Shown in pieces: positions 23,887 to 34,352 of a stretch of DNA of 64,000 nt. The DNA comes from Termitomyces sp. T153 (Eukaryota > Basidiomycota > Agaricomycetes > Agaricales > Lyophyllaceae): positions 1-64,000 of the forward strand of contig JACKQL020000107.1 of the NCBI GenBank assembly GCA_018296165.2, in the 5' to 3' direction. The position numbers and the translations under genes were made by a program. Positions within the stretch are counted from its first letter, which is position 1; the number at the start of each line of letters is the position of its first letter. The notes beneath the pieces are model-generated. The model did no database searches, was not told where the DNA came from, and was given only the letters and a program-made list of their open reading frames with translations.

Positions 23887-24761
23887 CTCAGCTTAATTGG
23901 GCAGGTTCTTACTAGGCAGACACAATGTTCTGTGCTTATAACCTAGCGCTCCAGAAATGGTTTGGACTTCAGATACTTGTGAGGAGAAGCTGAAGAGAGT
24001 GGTTTGAGCAAGTCTAGAGTGGTCCAGGAAAGTCTAAGACCAAGTACATTGAATGTTGGGCTTGGGTGGGCATCAGATACAAGTCCATAAGCAAGTATGT
24101 GGATTGTGGGGCAAGCAGAGGCTTTGTGGGTGATGGGAGCAGAGCCAGAGTTTGATGGGAGATCAATTAAGAGTGATGGGTTCCAGGGCCAAGTGTAGGG
24201 CAAGGTCTAGAGTTATCATACAGATGTTTGAAGAATTGTAGCATAGGCACAGAGTTTATAATGATGTTAGAGTTGAAAGGAACTTAGGAATGATAAGGAA
24301 ACAGAGGCAAACAAGATGAGATGTAGTCAAGACAAAACAAAACTGAGAAAAGGAATAGATTCAAGACTAAAAATAGAAATAGAGATGATGAGACCTGAAA
24401 ACATAACAGAAAGAAATACAAGACACAGGTAACCAAGTAAATGCAATATTAAAACTGAGGTAACAGATGCTACTCTATGGCTTATATACTAACTACTAGA
24501 CCTCCTCTGGGGGTCAAGGGTGCAGTGGCAGGGCTTGTTAGAGCCATGCAGAGTTGACAAGTGTTGGGTCTGATCAGATAGTGGGCTACAGCAATATTCT
24601 GATAGGAACTAATAAGGACATAGTCTGCCCTGTGGTTGTTGGAGAGCTCTGGAGGAGTTGTGTAGGTTGTAGGAGTCAGCCAGTGACATATGCCTAGGTC
24701 AGGAGATATGTCAGAGAGGCTTGGGGCCTCATGGAAGGGAGAGGGATCTGAGGAGGCCCAC

Positions 24762-25759
24762 TGTCAGGTTCCGCTGACGACGGGGGCTCAGTACACTGGC
24801 GAGTCCTTACTAGGCGGACGCGATGTCCTGCGCTTATAACCAGGCGTCCGGAGTTGGAGCGGAGGTGGGGAAAGCTTGCGAGGGGTCCCTAGGAATAGCG
24901 GCCCGAGTAAGTCCTGAGTGATTCAGAAGGGTCTAAGACCAGAGGTACTGGTCGTTGACCCAGGGCGGGTGTCAGGGCTAGTTAGTGGGCGCACAAGTAG
25001 ATTGCGGGGTAGGCGGAGGCTTCTCGGCTGTTGGGGGGCGGGGCCGGAGTTGGACAGGGGATTACCGGGGCTTGGTGGGTTCCGGGGCCGAGCGGGTAGC
25101 GAGGTCTGGAGTTGTTGTTAAGAATGTTCAGGTCGTGGCGCGTGCGCGGAGTTTGTACTGACATAGGGAGCAAGGGAACTTCAGAGGAACAAAGGAAATA
25201 TGTACAGTCGAGACGAGACAGAGACAAGACAAGACTGAGAAAAGATAGATTTGAAACCTAGAAACAGAAATAGAGACGAGATGAGAGACGAAACATAGGA
25301 AACTGGTAAAATGTAATATCAAGACTAAAGTTCGAGGAGTTATTCTATGACTTATATACCGACTACTGGGTGCCTCCAAGGCGGCGGATATGAGGGCGGG
25401 GTCGACGGAGCTGTGCTGAGTCGACGGGTGTCGGGTACAACCCAAGGTTGGGCCGCGGCTGTATTCTGATGGGATCAGTTGGGGGTGCAGCCGCTCTGGG
25501 GACGTCGTGACACTCCAGGACGGGTCGGGTAAACTAGGGTAGGGGGTCGGGGACGTATGACGTGGCCAGGAACGGTGGGGGAAGGTTTCAAGGGGGTGTT
25601 GATGGCTACAGAGAGGGAGTTGCCGTCGGGGTTTGCCAGAGGAGCGTCGGAGTTGTCCAGTGTGGGCGTCGAAAGTGTGGGCGGGGTCCCGGGGAGTTAG
25701 GCGGGGAATCGGGAGGGGTTGAGAGCAGTGTCTAGGGAGCTAGGGAGTGGGTCGTGACA
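24762..25759 (-). repeat. Young CpG-rich family-2 solo LTR, 998 bp, TSD CCCAC
   Basis: It has TGTCA and TGACA ends, with the perfect duplication CCCAC at 24757-24761 and 25760-25764. On the minus strand TATATAAG (25358-25351) lies 32 nt upstream of AGTCTTGATATT (25326-25315), the predicted transcript start. CpG is abundant throughout, unlike every other family-2 LTR here, and at aligned sites the others show TG or CA. It sits inside a decayed LTR of its own family. Confidence 0.95.
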
Positions 25760-25965
25760 CCCACAGGGAATGCATGGGGGTTTGTCAGGAGGTTGTTGGA
25801 TTTTGCTAAGGAAGCATCAGAATTAGCCAGGATGGGTGCCATGGGTCCATGAAGGCTGGGTGAGTCAGGAGGGGTTGTTAGGAGAAGCTCTGGGAGGGTG
25901 GGGTGACCTAGGGAGAGGTCTAGGAGTCTGGGAGCAGGTCATGACAGCTCCCAGATTGAATCTAG

Positions 25966-26617
25966 AAACTTGTTCTGCTGTAGAGCAACCTCTGGAGGCT
26001 GTGGCTCAATCCACACAACCAGCAAAAGGAGATCCAAAGTCTATTCAGCACTGTACAGTGTCTACAAGTATAAATACACACCTGGCAAAGGGAGATCCAA
26101 AAAGAACAAGTCTGAGGAATTCCCTAGGCCAAATGCTACACTAAGTTTTCAGACTTGTGGGACACAACTGTACAGTATGACAGAAAAGTCATGTGACAGT
26201 AAACAAGTTGACCAGTCACATGACCCAGGGCTTGCCTGACCTGTGCATGTGACTTATTAATGAGTTGACCAGTCACATGCTGACCCAATCACAGAAATCC
26301 ATTGTAAACAGCCTCAACCTTTGGATCCGTGGCACGTGACCCCATATCAATATAACCAAAACATAGCCCTCAGTTGGAAGTACCTGTGACCCAAAGATGT
26401 GAGGTCCACAATGAGCAGTAGGCTTGGAATAAAGGAAACAATCCAAGGGTCTGTTAAGAGGCTGTGTGGAAGAGCAACACTTGTCTGAATTATGGACAGA
26501 AAACTGGTGTGGCCTGAGGGTTGAAACTGGGACTAGCAGATAGGGAAAGCAACAGAGAATAAAGGAAAACCATAAGGATGGAGAATGGGGCAGAGGGGAA
26601 ATGGGACATCCCTGACA
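25966..26617 (-). repeat. Family-3-related LTR (25979-26617) with adjacent primer site
   Basis: Minus-strand LTR of 639 bp from TGTCAGGG (26617) to CTCTACA (25979). Just inside, plus-strand AAACTTGTTCT (25966-25976) complements AGAACAAGTCT (26103-26113) within the LTR at 10 of 11 positions. The internal region is cut off by the family-2 LTR ending at 25946. Confidence 0.75.
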
Positions 26618-27394
26618 GACCTCAGCATTGAGTTCATGAGGATACATGAACCTTGAGGTTGGGTCTGCATCCTAGCAAGAGATACAGGGCCATGCCAAAC
26701 AGACTGTATCTTAAGACAGAATCATCCATGGATTCACCCACCACCAAATCCAACACTGCCTTCTTTGCCCACAAAAACTTCTAATCCTGCTTCTGCTACT
26801 GTTGCTGCTAATGGAATCACCATTTGTAGGGCAAGGGTAAAGCTACTGAGGATGATGAGGAAGAGATGGAGTTTGATGCAGTACACAATCCCCCTCTTGC
26901 CAGAGCATTCCTAAACAAGGAGCTTGAAGACCTCCCCAACTCTCCTAAGCCCCCGGCAGATAAGGACAATTAGTTTTGGGATTGCAGTATGATGATTCTT
27001 ACACCTCTTAGTCATTTAATTTCAATCCTGCTCACTTTACTTTATAAAAAGCCGTATATTTCTAGTTATCGACTTGGAGCGCAAATGGAGCGCGAGCGTG
27101 ACATCACCTCCGCCTAAACCTTACAACTCTAAACCTTACAAGTTTCTATCCTAATTGTTCCGTACTTACTTCCGAATTATTCTGTACTATTTAACACTAC
27201 CTGCGACTGGATAGACCCAGTTTTGCAAATAATTAATGTGGCTTGAGACAGTTCTATCCGCGAGACGACGTTATTGTAACCGTACTCTGTTATATTCGGC
27301 GGACTGTTACAATCAATCCACGGTCACGTGAGAGTCGCGTCCAATTTCTGTTGAACCAAGCGAGGGACCTGAGGTCAATTCTACTCAAACCAGT
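26618..27394. other. Repeat-to-gene boundary region
   Basis: 26618-27040 is still CpG-poor. It holds a broken plus-strand reading frame starting near 26730 whose later part (about 26829-26973) encodes an acidic segment rich in Glu and Asp and ends in TAG; I do not recognise it. CpG returns from about 27050, marking the left edge of the gene island. 27060-27394 should contain the INCENP promoter, but no clear TATA box is visible. Confidence 0.5.
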
Positions 27395-30300
27395 ATGGCG
27401 GGACTCCTTGAATGGTCGAATGCCATCCGATTTAACATGGCAAATGATCCAGGAAGAGAGATTTTCAAGGATCAGCTCAATACTCATGGTTTCATCTTCT
27501 TGGATGACTACTTGGAAAACATTCTCTCTGGTCCTAGCCAGGAGTAGGCCTCTTCTCTGTCCTTTTACGCCGCCACTCACACCCCTACAAGTCCTATCAT
27601 AGAATTAGTCAAGACTCCTGGAAGAAAGAAGGTGACATGTAAGAAGCCTAAAGGTTTGGGTCCGCTAGGTTTGACGACAGTAGCCCCTCTCAAGGTGTGT
27701 CATGCAGTCAAAACTTTACTCCTCTTTTCTTACATTCCTCCAGGAAAACCAAGAACCGAAGCAGATTATAAAACCTCCGAATTCTTTGCACGAGGCGCTT
27801 TTGCAAGCAAGGGGTTTGCCTACCCTTGGCGGTACCAACCGACCCCTTTCACAACATTCGGCCACTGGCGATAGTCTCATCACTCCTTCAGAAACATCTC
27901 TGGACAATCAAACTTTACAGACGACCTCAGATCGTCCCACCAGTCAATTTCTTGCTCCTGGACGTCTGAATCAGAATGATTTATCAGTCATTGCTGAAGA
28001 TGACGAAAACCTCGAGCTAAAGACACACTCTCGACGAAATTCAGACGTTCCGCCCCCTCCGACTTGGCATACTCTTCCTGAACTACAAAGACCGGGCGAT
28101 AGCCAGAAACGTGCTGACTCAGGCCAATCTGTGACAATGACCGAATCATCCTCGGACATTATTTTCCATTCCATTGCACTAGACTCTCCGTCATCGAGTG
28201 CGCGTAATCCCGCCGTACCGCCTTTCTCACCCATATTGCCTGAAGTCAACCCGACAAAACCTATTGATATCTCAGAAAGTGATAGGCCGTCGCCCAATGT
28301 ATCACTCAACGCAGTTCCCAAAGAATCCATGAAAGAATTACTTAGTCTTCGCGCCCCAGACTCGAACCCGGGTAGTCGCGATCTTGAACTGCCATTCCAA
28401 GATTCAAGTCAGGTTCCCTCATCCGGAGATAAAATTGGTGTTACGTTGTTCCCAACACTCCCTGCTCCAATGCCACTCAGGAAATCTGTTCGCACTTCTC
28501 GTGATCCGCCAGTTGGTGTAGACCACACGATTACACCCGCCCCACCGGGGGGGAAACGTACTTCGTGGCTGAAAAAAGCCAGGGAGATTAAAGCATTAGA
28601 GGCAACGATCAAGCACACCAATACGACACTTCCTGCTATTCCAGGACCCTCTTCCGAGAATGTGCTAAAACGCAAGAGTGCTGATCTGCTCGCGTCTTCC
28701 GATACCATCACTCTCAGAGATCAGGAACGAAATTCCAAGAGTGTTAAGAGCAACGAGACGGATGAAGCACCTCTTAAAGCTACAATGGAATCGTCACAGT
28801 CTCATCAGAAAATGTCTCTGAGGATTGATGAAGTTTTAGGACAGGAAGGAATGCTGGACCGCTTTAAAAGAACAGTTGAAGATCTTGGGGCAAGAGTTGG
28901 GAAAACAATTAGTAAATCACTCGGTGCAGGGGCTGCCACCAGTGCTCTTGCCGAGGCGCGTGCAGCTGCTGAGGCCCGGGTGGTAGAAAGACTTCAGAAG
29001 GAGGAAGAAATGACGAGGGTCTCAGGCTCTACTAATACGCCCCCGCTTGCTACCGACATTGGCTTCATTAATGACTCCGTAAACTCGACGAACACGACAT
29101 CGGAAGGGCCGGCATCAGTGAAACGAAGACTAAGTGTATCTGATCTATCCCCGCCGCTGAACGATAGTGATGAGATGAAGGAGGGGTCCTCAAGCACTGC
29201 TCACAATAGCAGACAAGATCCTAATATGAGTCCAGAATTGTACCAGCCAACGAACCTTTCTATGAGTAATTCTCAAAAGCCCAGCAGGGAAAGCACAACG
29301 ACTACTCCACCAGACTCACCGCCAACTTCTCATCGCAACAGTTCTGTCCTGCACCCTGGAACGATTTTCGACAAACCTCCCCCAGTGTTCATTCCTCCAG
29401 TATCCACTAATAATACGTTGCCCCATGAACATGGCATGAGCTTACCATCTGTTCACGCGTTTTCGTTGCCTGTGTCCATGTCCCTAGGGCTTGGTACACG
29501 CCTCCAGCTACCTTCATCTCCAAGATACCCAATCTCCACCATGGAGAGTATCCGATCAGACGATATTTTTGATAACACAAACAGCTCTGCCTGGATGCCA
29601 GAAACACAGGATACCGATTACTCGTCGAGATATGGGTCGCAACCACAAAATTGTCAAACTCCCATCGACGGCGACGATAGTTGGCCTGTAGATGAGAAGC
29701 TTGCCACTGGTGCACAATGGACGTTTGGCCATACCGTGAAGGAAGACAGCATGACGTGGAGTACACTGCCCTCTCAGAGCCAAAGGGGGGACACTGGCAA
29801 AGTTCACTCATATCAGGATGACCGGTCCCAAGGCAATGAGCTCGGTCAAACTAATACCCTTCCCATTCCTTCTGGCGATGACATTGATGGTGACTTGGAC
29901 GAGGATGTCACTCATGGAGATAGTGATCTCGATGATGTAATTCTGCACGGACAATCAACGGTCAGTTTTGTAGAGGTATGTTGAAATGTTTCTGCATCTT
30001 CGCATAGTTCTCAGTGTCTTGATTGGTAGAAAGCACCTAAAAGCGGGTCTCAGGTATCAATGGTTTCGTCCCAATCCTCTCAGTCGCACACTGGTTTCCC
30101 TGGCCAAACTTCGAGACTTCTGAGTAGTACAATGGGCAGCAGTAAGAAAGGAAATTCTGATGTCAAAAAAGTGTTACAAATGGCGGCTGCGGCAGCAAAG
30201 AAGGTCGGTTTTGATATGCAAACCGGGCATCGAAACTGACTTCTTACTTTGGTTAGCAACAAGAAGAGAGTGATAAAAAAGCCGCTCGCTTGAAGGAAAT

Positions 30301-31178
30301 GGAGAATCGGCGTCAGCTTGCGGTTCAAAGAAAGGCTGAGGAAGAAAGAACAAGGACGCTTGAACAAGAAAGAAAAGTCAAGGAGGAAGGAGAGCGTCGG
30401 AAGAGAGAGCGCGAGGAAAATACAGATAAGCGACCAACGAAAGTGGCCGTTAAAAAGGTGGAATTCTTGGATCCGCACAGCGTAGTACTGACTTGGACTT
30501 TAGGACGAAGACAATGGGAAGAAGCGTAAAGTCGCATCATCTGACAGTGAGAAGCGAGAGGGAAAGAAACTCCCGCCCAAGGTCATACCAAAATCATCGT
30601 CGCTAAAACCACCGTCGACTCTTAGTTCATCGACGGTTTATAATGTTTCCTACCAGACCACCGCGAGTTCGTCTACATTAAACGATTCCCGGCTGTCAAA
30701 GCCACCCGTAATCACTGCTGGCACTGGTCAGAAGGGGAAGGGAAAGGTCCCAACGACACCATCCGCCAGTGCCCAGGACGACCTTTCTCAGCCCTCACAG
30801 CTAGTCCAAATCCAAATGGCAGCCCGCGCAAAAGCACAAATCCAAACCGCGCATCTGACATCGGAGCCGCCAGTTACGAGCGAAAGCATAGAACTGCCTG
30901 AGATCAACAGCGAGTACTCCGATTCTGACGATGAGGATCGCTCGAAAGCATTCCCCGGATGGGCACAATCGCCTGAACTTCGACAGGCTTTGCAACTTCA
31001 GAGTACAATCAATCCAGACGACATATTTGGCGCTATCCGGCCACTACGAATGGAAGAAATGTTCAAGGCCCGGAATAGCCGCTTCAGAGCAAGGACAAGT
31101 TCTGCCAACTGGACCGGCACTGATCGTCTTACCATGGAAGAAGAGAGAGATTATGCGAAGAGGATGGGGTTCAAGTAG
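27395..31178 (+). CDS. INCENP: INCENP-like inner centromere protein (chromosomal passenger complex)
   Basis: Exons are 27395-27694, 27744-29975, 30030-30203, 30257-30457 and 30504-31178, all phase-0 GT-AG introns of 46-54 bp, giving about 1190 codons. The N-terminus begins MAGLLEWSNAIRF, resembling the INCENP region that binds Survivin and Borealin. The centre is Ser/Pro-rich and probably disordered. Exon 4 is a charged single helix (KEEGERRKREREE). The C-terminal 90 residues form the IN-box (FPGWAQSPELRQAL, then NPDDIFG and RMEEMF), which in this family binds and activates Aurora kinase. Oddity: an in-frame TAG at 27545-27547 (codon 51) interrupts exon 1, yet the same frame continues with family-like sequence (LVKTPGRKKVT). 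A weak-donor intron (27531-27608) would bypass it; error or true nonsense is also possible. Confidence 0.85.
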
Positions 31179-31444
31179 AATACACTTTAATAACACGAGT
31201 ATTTCTTTTTCATTCTAATTCGTTGTAAAGTATGGCGGTGCACGATCAACATATCTTTTCTGTTTTGTTCCTATTTTAACTTGTTGAAAAAGGAAAAGGT
31301 TGTCACGTGATCCACTCATGATGCTATCCTATCAATGGTCATTGTAGTATCTGCCGGGTGCCCGCACTCAAGTATTCCAAACTCTAGAGCTTTATCCCCT
31401 GACATCGTGGCCTCTGTGTTCTCATTTCTCTTTCATCTTACACA

Positions 31445-33812
31445 ATGACCTCATCGTCTTCTTCCTCACCAGAAATTCAATGTGTAGAATCACAAGATCG
31501 GTTTTCTTACAAACTAGCTACACACGAAGAGGTCCTTGATGATCTTTCAAGGTGTGTTAACGCATCTGTTCCTTGTCTGTTTTTACTTGTGTGACGTTTG
31601 AAATCATAGCCGCTTCATTCTTAACTTACCAGATGACGAACTCTCCTCGTTGGAAAGAATATGTTTTCAAGTAGAACAAGCGTAAGTCGTATCATACTCT
31701 TCGAGTTTCACTACCGCTTAATGTCACCTTAAGTCATTGGTTTTATGAAGATTTCATTCGCGAAGAAAATCCAAAGTTCCCTTCACTCCCTCTCAAGAAA
31801 TTCTCTGAGATGCTTTTCCAAGCATGTCCTTTGTTACAACAATGGAGTCACGACCATGAATCGGCTTATACCAACTTCATGCAGTACAAGACTCGAGTGC
31901 CTGTGTGTGGTGCGATTATGTTGAATGACACTTGGGAGAAAGTGCGCATTTGTTTCGTGATTTGAAGCCACGAGCACACATCACTGACATCTAACTGTTC
32001 CAGTGTGTATTGGTTAAGGGGTGGAAAGCCTCTTCCGGGTGGGGCTTCCCAAAGGGCAAAATTAATCAAGTTGAGCCACCCGCCAACTGTGCTATTCGAG
32101 AGGTAGGTTCTTCGTCCACCTACGAAGCTCAAACACATGACCTCACCTTACTCAAGGTTCTGGAGGAAACCGGTTACAATCTTGCCGGCCAATTGAACCC
32201 CGACCACGTAATAGAAACGACTATCAGAGAACAGAAGATATCTCTATTTATCGTTCCTGGCGTCCCTGAAGACTATCCTTTCAAAACAAAAACTCGGAAA
32301 GAGATCAGTGTAAGATAGCTGTTACTGGTATGGCCGGCAGCGTCTGACATCGACATTCAATAACAGAAGATAGAGTGGTTCCGACTGGCAGACTTACCGA
32401 CTTGGAAGAGGAACAAAACTTCGGCCGGCAGGTTCTATCTCATTTCACCTTTCATCGGGTATGTGCCATTTGCATACCATAGCTAGTGGAACTCACAAAG
32501 ATTATCGTACTGTAGTCCTCTCAAAGCGTTCATTAATGCAAACAAACCACATCCTTCCCGAAAATTTCCCAAGTCAAAGAAAGCTCAGTCTTCTGTGTCT
32601 CGTAGTGCTCTGATTTCGACTGCCAAGGACGCAGTGCATGAGTCGACTTGCCAACCATCATCCGCCGAAACACGTGAACCACATACTCCATCACCTCGAT
32701 ACTCCAAGCCCTTCGTGGCACTTGTCTCACAAATTCCAGATGAAGGAATGATGGATCCTCATTTTGCCAACTTATTATCTGCGCTCGCCAAGTCAGCGTC
32801 CAAAAATGGCACTCATCCCTTGGATGTGGTTTCTACATCCAATCTTGCCTCCATCGAAGAACTTAAAGACGTAGAGCTTACCGTTTCTGAACCTGCAAGT
32901 CTGTCTCAGGAAACTCCATCAGCCACTTTGCAGGTTTCGACTACCGAACTTGCTAAACCTGGACTTTCTCCTGAGTCTTTACCGCCGGTATCCCAACCTA
33001 ACTTCTCATCCAATATTCCTGTCAACTCTTCGGTCGCATCTGCTGCGTCAATTGATACTGCACCATGCATAAATTCCCTCCAGCCATCAACACTCCCCGA
33101 GAAATTTTCATTGACATCGCATACAAAGCGTTCCTCAGATAGTAACCTATCTAAGCAACACATTGCTCTTCTAGATGCAGTGTCGAATGAGTCAGCGAGA
33201 ATGCAGGAGGCATATAAAACAGCCGCCGCCAATGGTGTTCCCATCAATGACAACTTCTTGAACCCTATAATTGCTACGACTGCAGTGCCTTCCTATCTGG
33301 TGCCACGAGGTCACGAAGGTACTCTGAAATACCCAGCTTCCACTGGTTCGGCACCACCTTCATTTTTAGCTTCGCGCACTATGGATCAATACCCTAGGAT
33401 GTCAGGCGTTTCTAGAGTTCAGAACACAGGTTCAGAGACCCACCTTCAGGAACGACCAAGAACAAATCTTGCATATCGTGGCGATCTTTCGACCACCAAT
33501 ATTCCAGGTAGTGGTATGAATCAGAGCCAACTACTTGCTCTTATGAATGGATCGCCGGCCAACCCGCCGATACTTTCTACTGCCTTTCCACCGCCATACC
33601 GGACTTTAGTGCCAGAGCCCCAACTTTCGCCTTTTGCACCACAGATGGCTTTCATTCCATCTAATCGATCTTTGGCTTCCGCACAAATGATGTCGTCACA
33701 TATACCGATACCAGCTCTGCCGGCGACCAGCAGCACACTTCTGTCTATTCTCAATGGTGGGAGGAGTATGTCTCAGTTATCCGCTCTTCCGCCCGATCCT
33801 TCAGGAGAGTAA
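31445..33812 (+). CDS. DCP2: Dcp2 mRNA-decapping enzyme (Nudix hydrolase)
   Basis: Seven exons: 31445-31551, 31610-31681, 31734-31941, 32004-32102, 32157-32309, 32367-32458 and 32516-33812, summing to 675 aa. Residues about 30-125 form the Dcp2 N-terminal helical domain (RFILNLPDDELSS). The Nudix fold follows at about 130-245. Its Nudix box is split by an intron: GFPKGK then NCAIRE joined to VLEETGY, with all the metal-binding glutamates and the RE..EE signature present. Box B follows. The last exon encodes a long Ser/Pro-rich tail, usual in fungal Dcp2 and carrying short interaction motifs. The enzyme removes the m7G cap in cytoplasmic mRNA decay. The CDS starts 266 bp after the INCENP stop on the same strand. 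Confidence 0.95.
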
Positions 33813-34352
33813 GAAGTAATACTTCCTTTACTCTGGGAATTCGCATCTCTCACCTATTCATTGGAAGTAACAAAAAGTCCGTATCTTTTGTGATCCCTTT
33901 TTTATCAACTGTATCGTTCTATGGTAACATATAACAGTTCTTATTGTATTCGTAACTCGTAGTTATGGGCTACCTGAATGTATCTTTCTTGAGGAACTAA
34001 TAATAATTGTAATAATTGTACTTAATTCTTTGATTTTAAGGTTCATAATAACACCGGTCTCACACCGGTACCGATTTTCTGACCGCCTTGATTGTTAGCG
34101 CTGAATCTGAGACCGGTTAAGGCCTCTAACGATCGAGCGAATACCTTCCAATTTGCATGACTCACAGTTCGATCTGAATCTCTTGCTATAACTCTGAGTC
34201 GATACCACCGTGGCACACACATCAAGAAGGTCACAATAGAGTCAAGTACGACGGTCAGAGTACAATAAGCGCCCGCAAAGTATAAAGGTATACATACATC
34301 GATTCGTATTTCTTTTGTCTACACTTTCTTTCTCCCTGGCAAGCCATACGAG
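33813..34352. other. Intergenic region DCP2 to PARP-UBC
   Basis: About 540 bp that contains the DCP2 terminator area and the PARP-UBC promoter. There are several AT-rich stretches near 33990-34040 and a repeated ACACCGGT near 34050-34075. No gene seen. Confidence 0.6.

Larger units (their letters stand above)
15906..25946 (-). mobile_element. Old family-2 copy with nested insertions
   Basis: Reading on the minus strand: a 5' LTR (23502-25946, itself interrupted), the self-priming site (23489-23500), a gag/protease-like remnant (about 18560-23480) and the antisense gene remnant (15963-18538). The 3' LTR is not present in order. No YxDD RT motif and no integrase zinc or DDE motif were found. 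The plus strand is strikingly G- and T-rich, mirroring a proline-rich sense frame on the minus strand. Confidence 0.75.
23502..25946 (-). repeat. Family-2 5' LTR interrupted by two solo LTRs
   Basis: It starts TGTCAGG and ends CATGACA on the plus strand. Removing the two insertions and one copy of each target duplication leaves about 1.08 kb, the normal LTR length for this family. The host LTR is CpG-poor and decayed. Confidence 0.9.
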
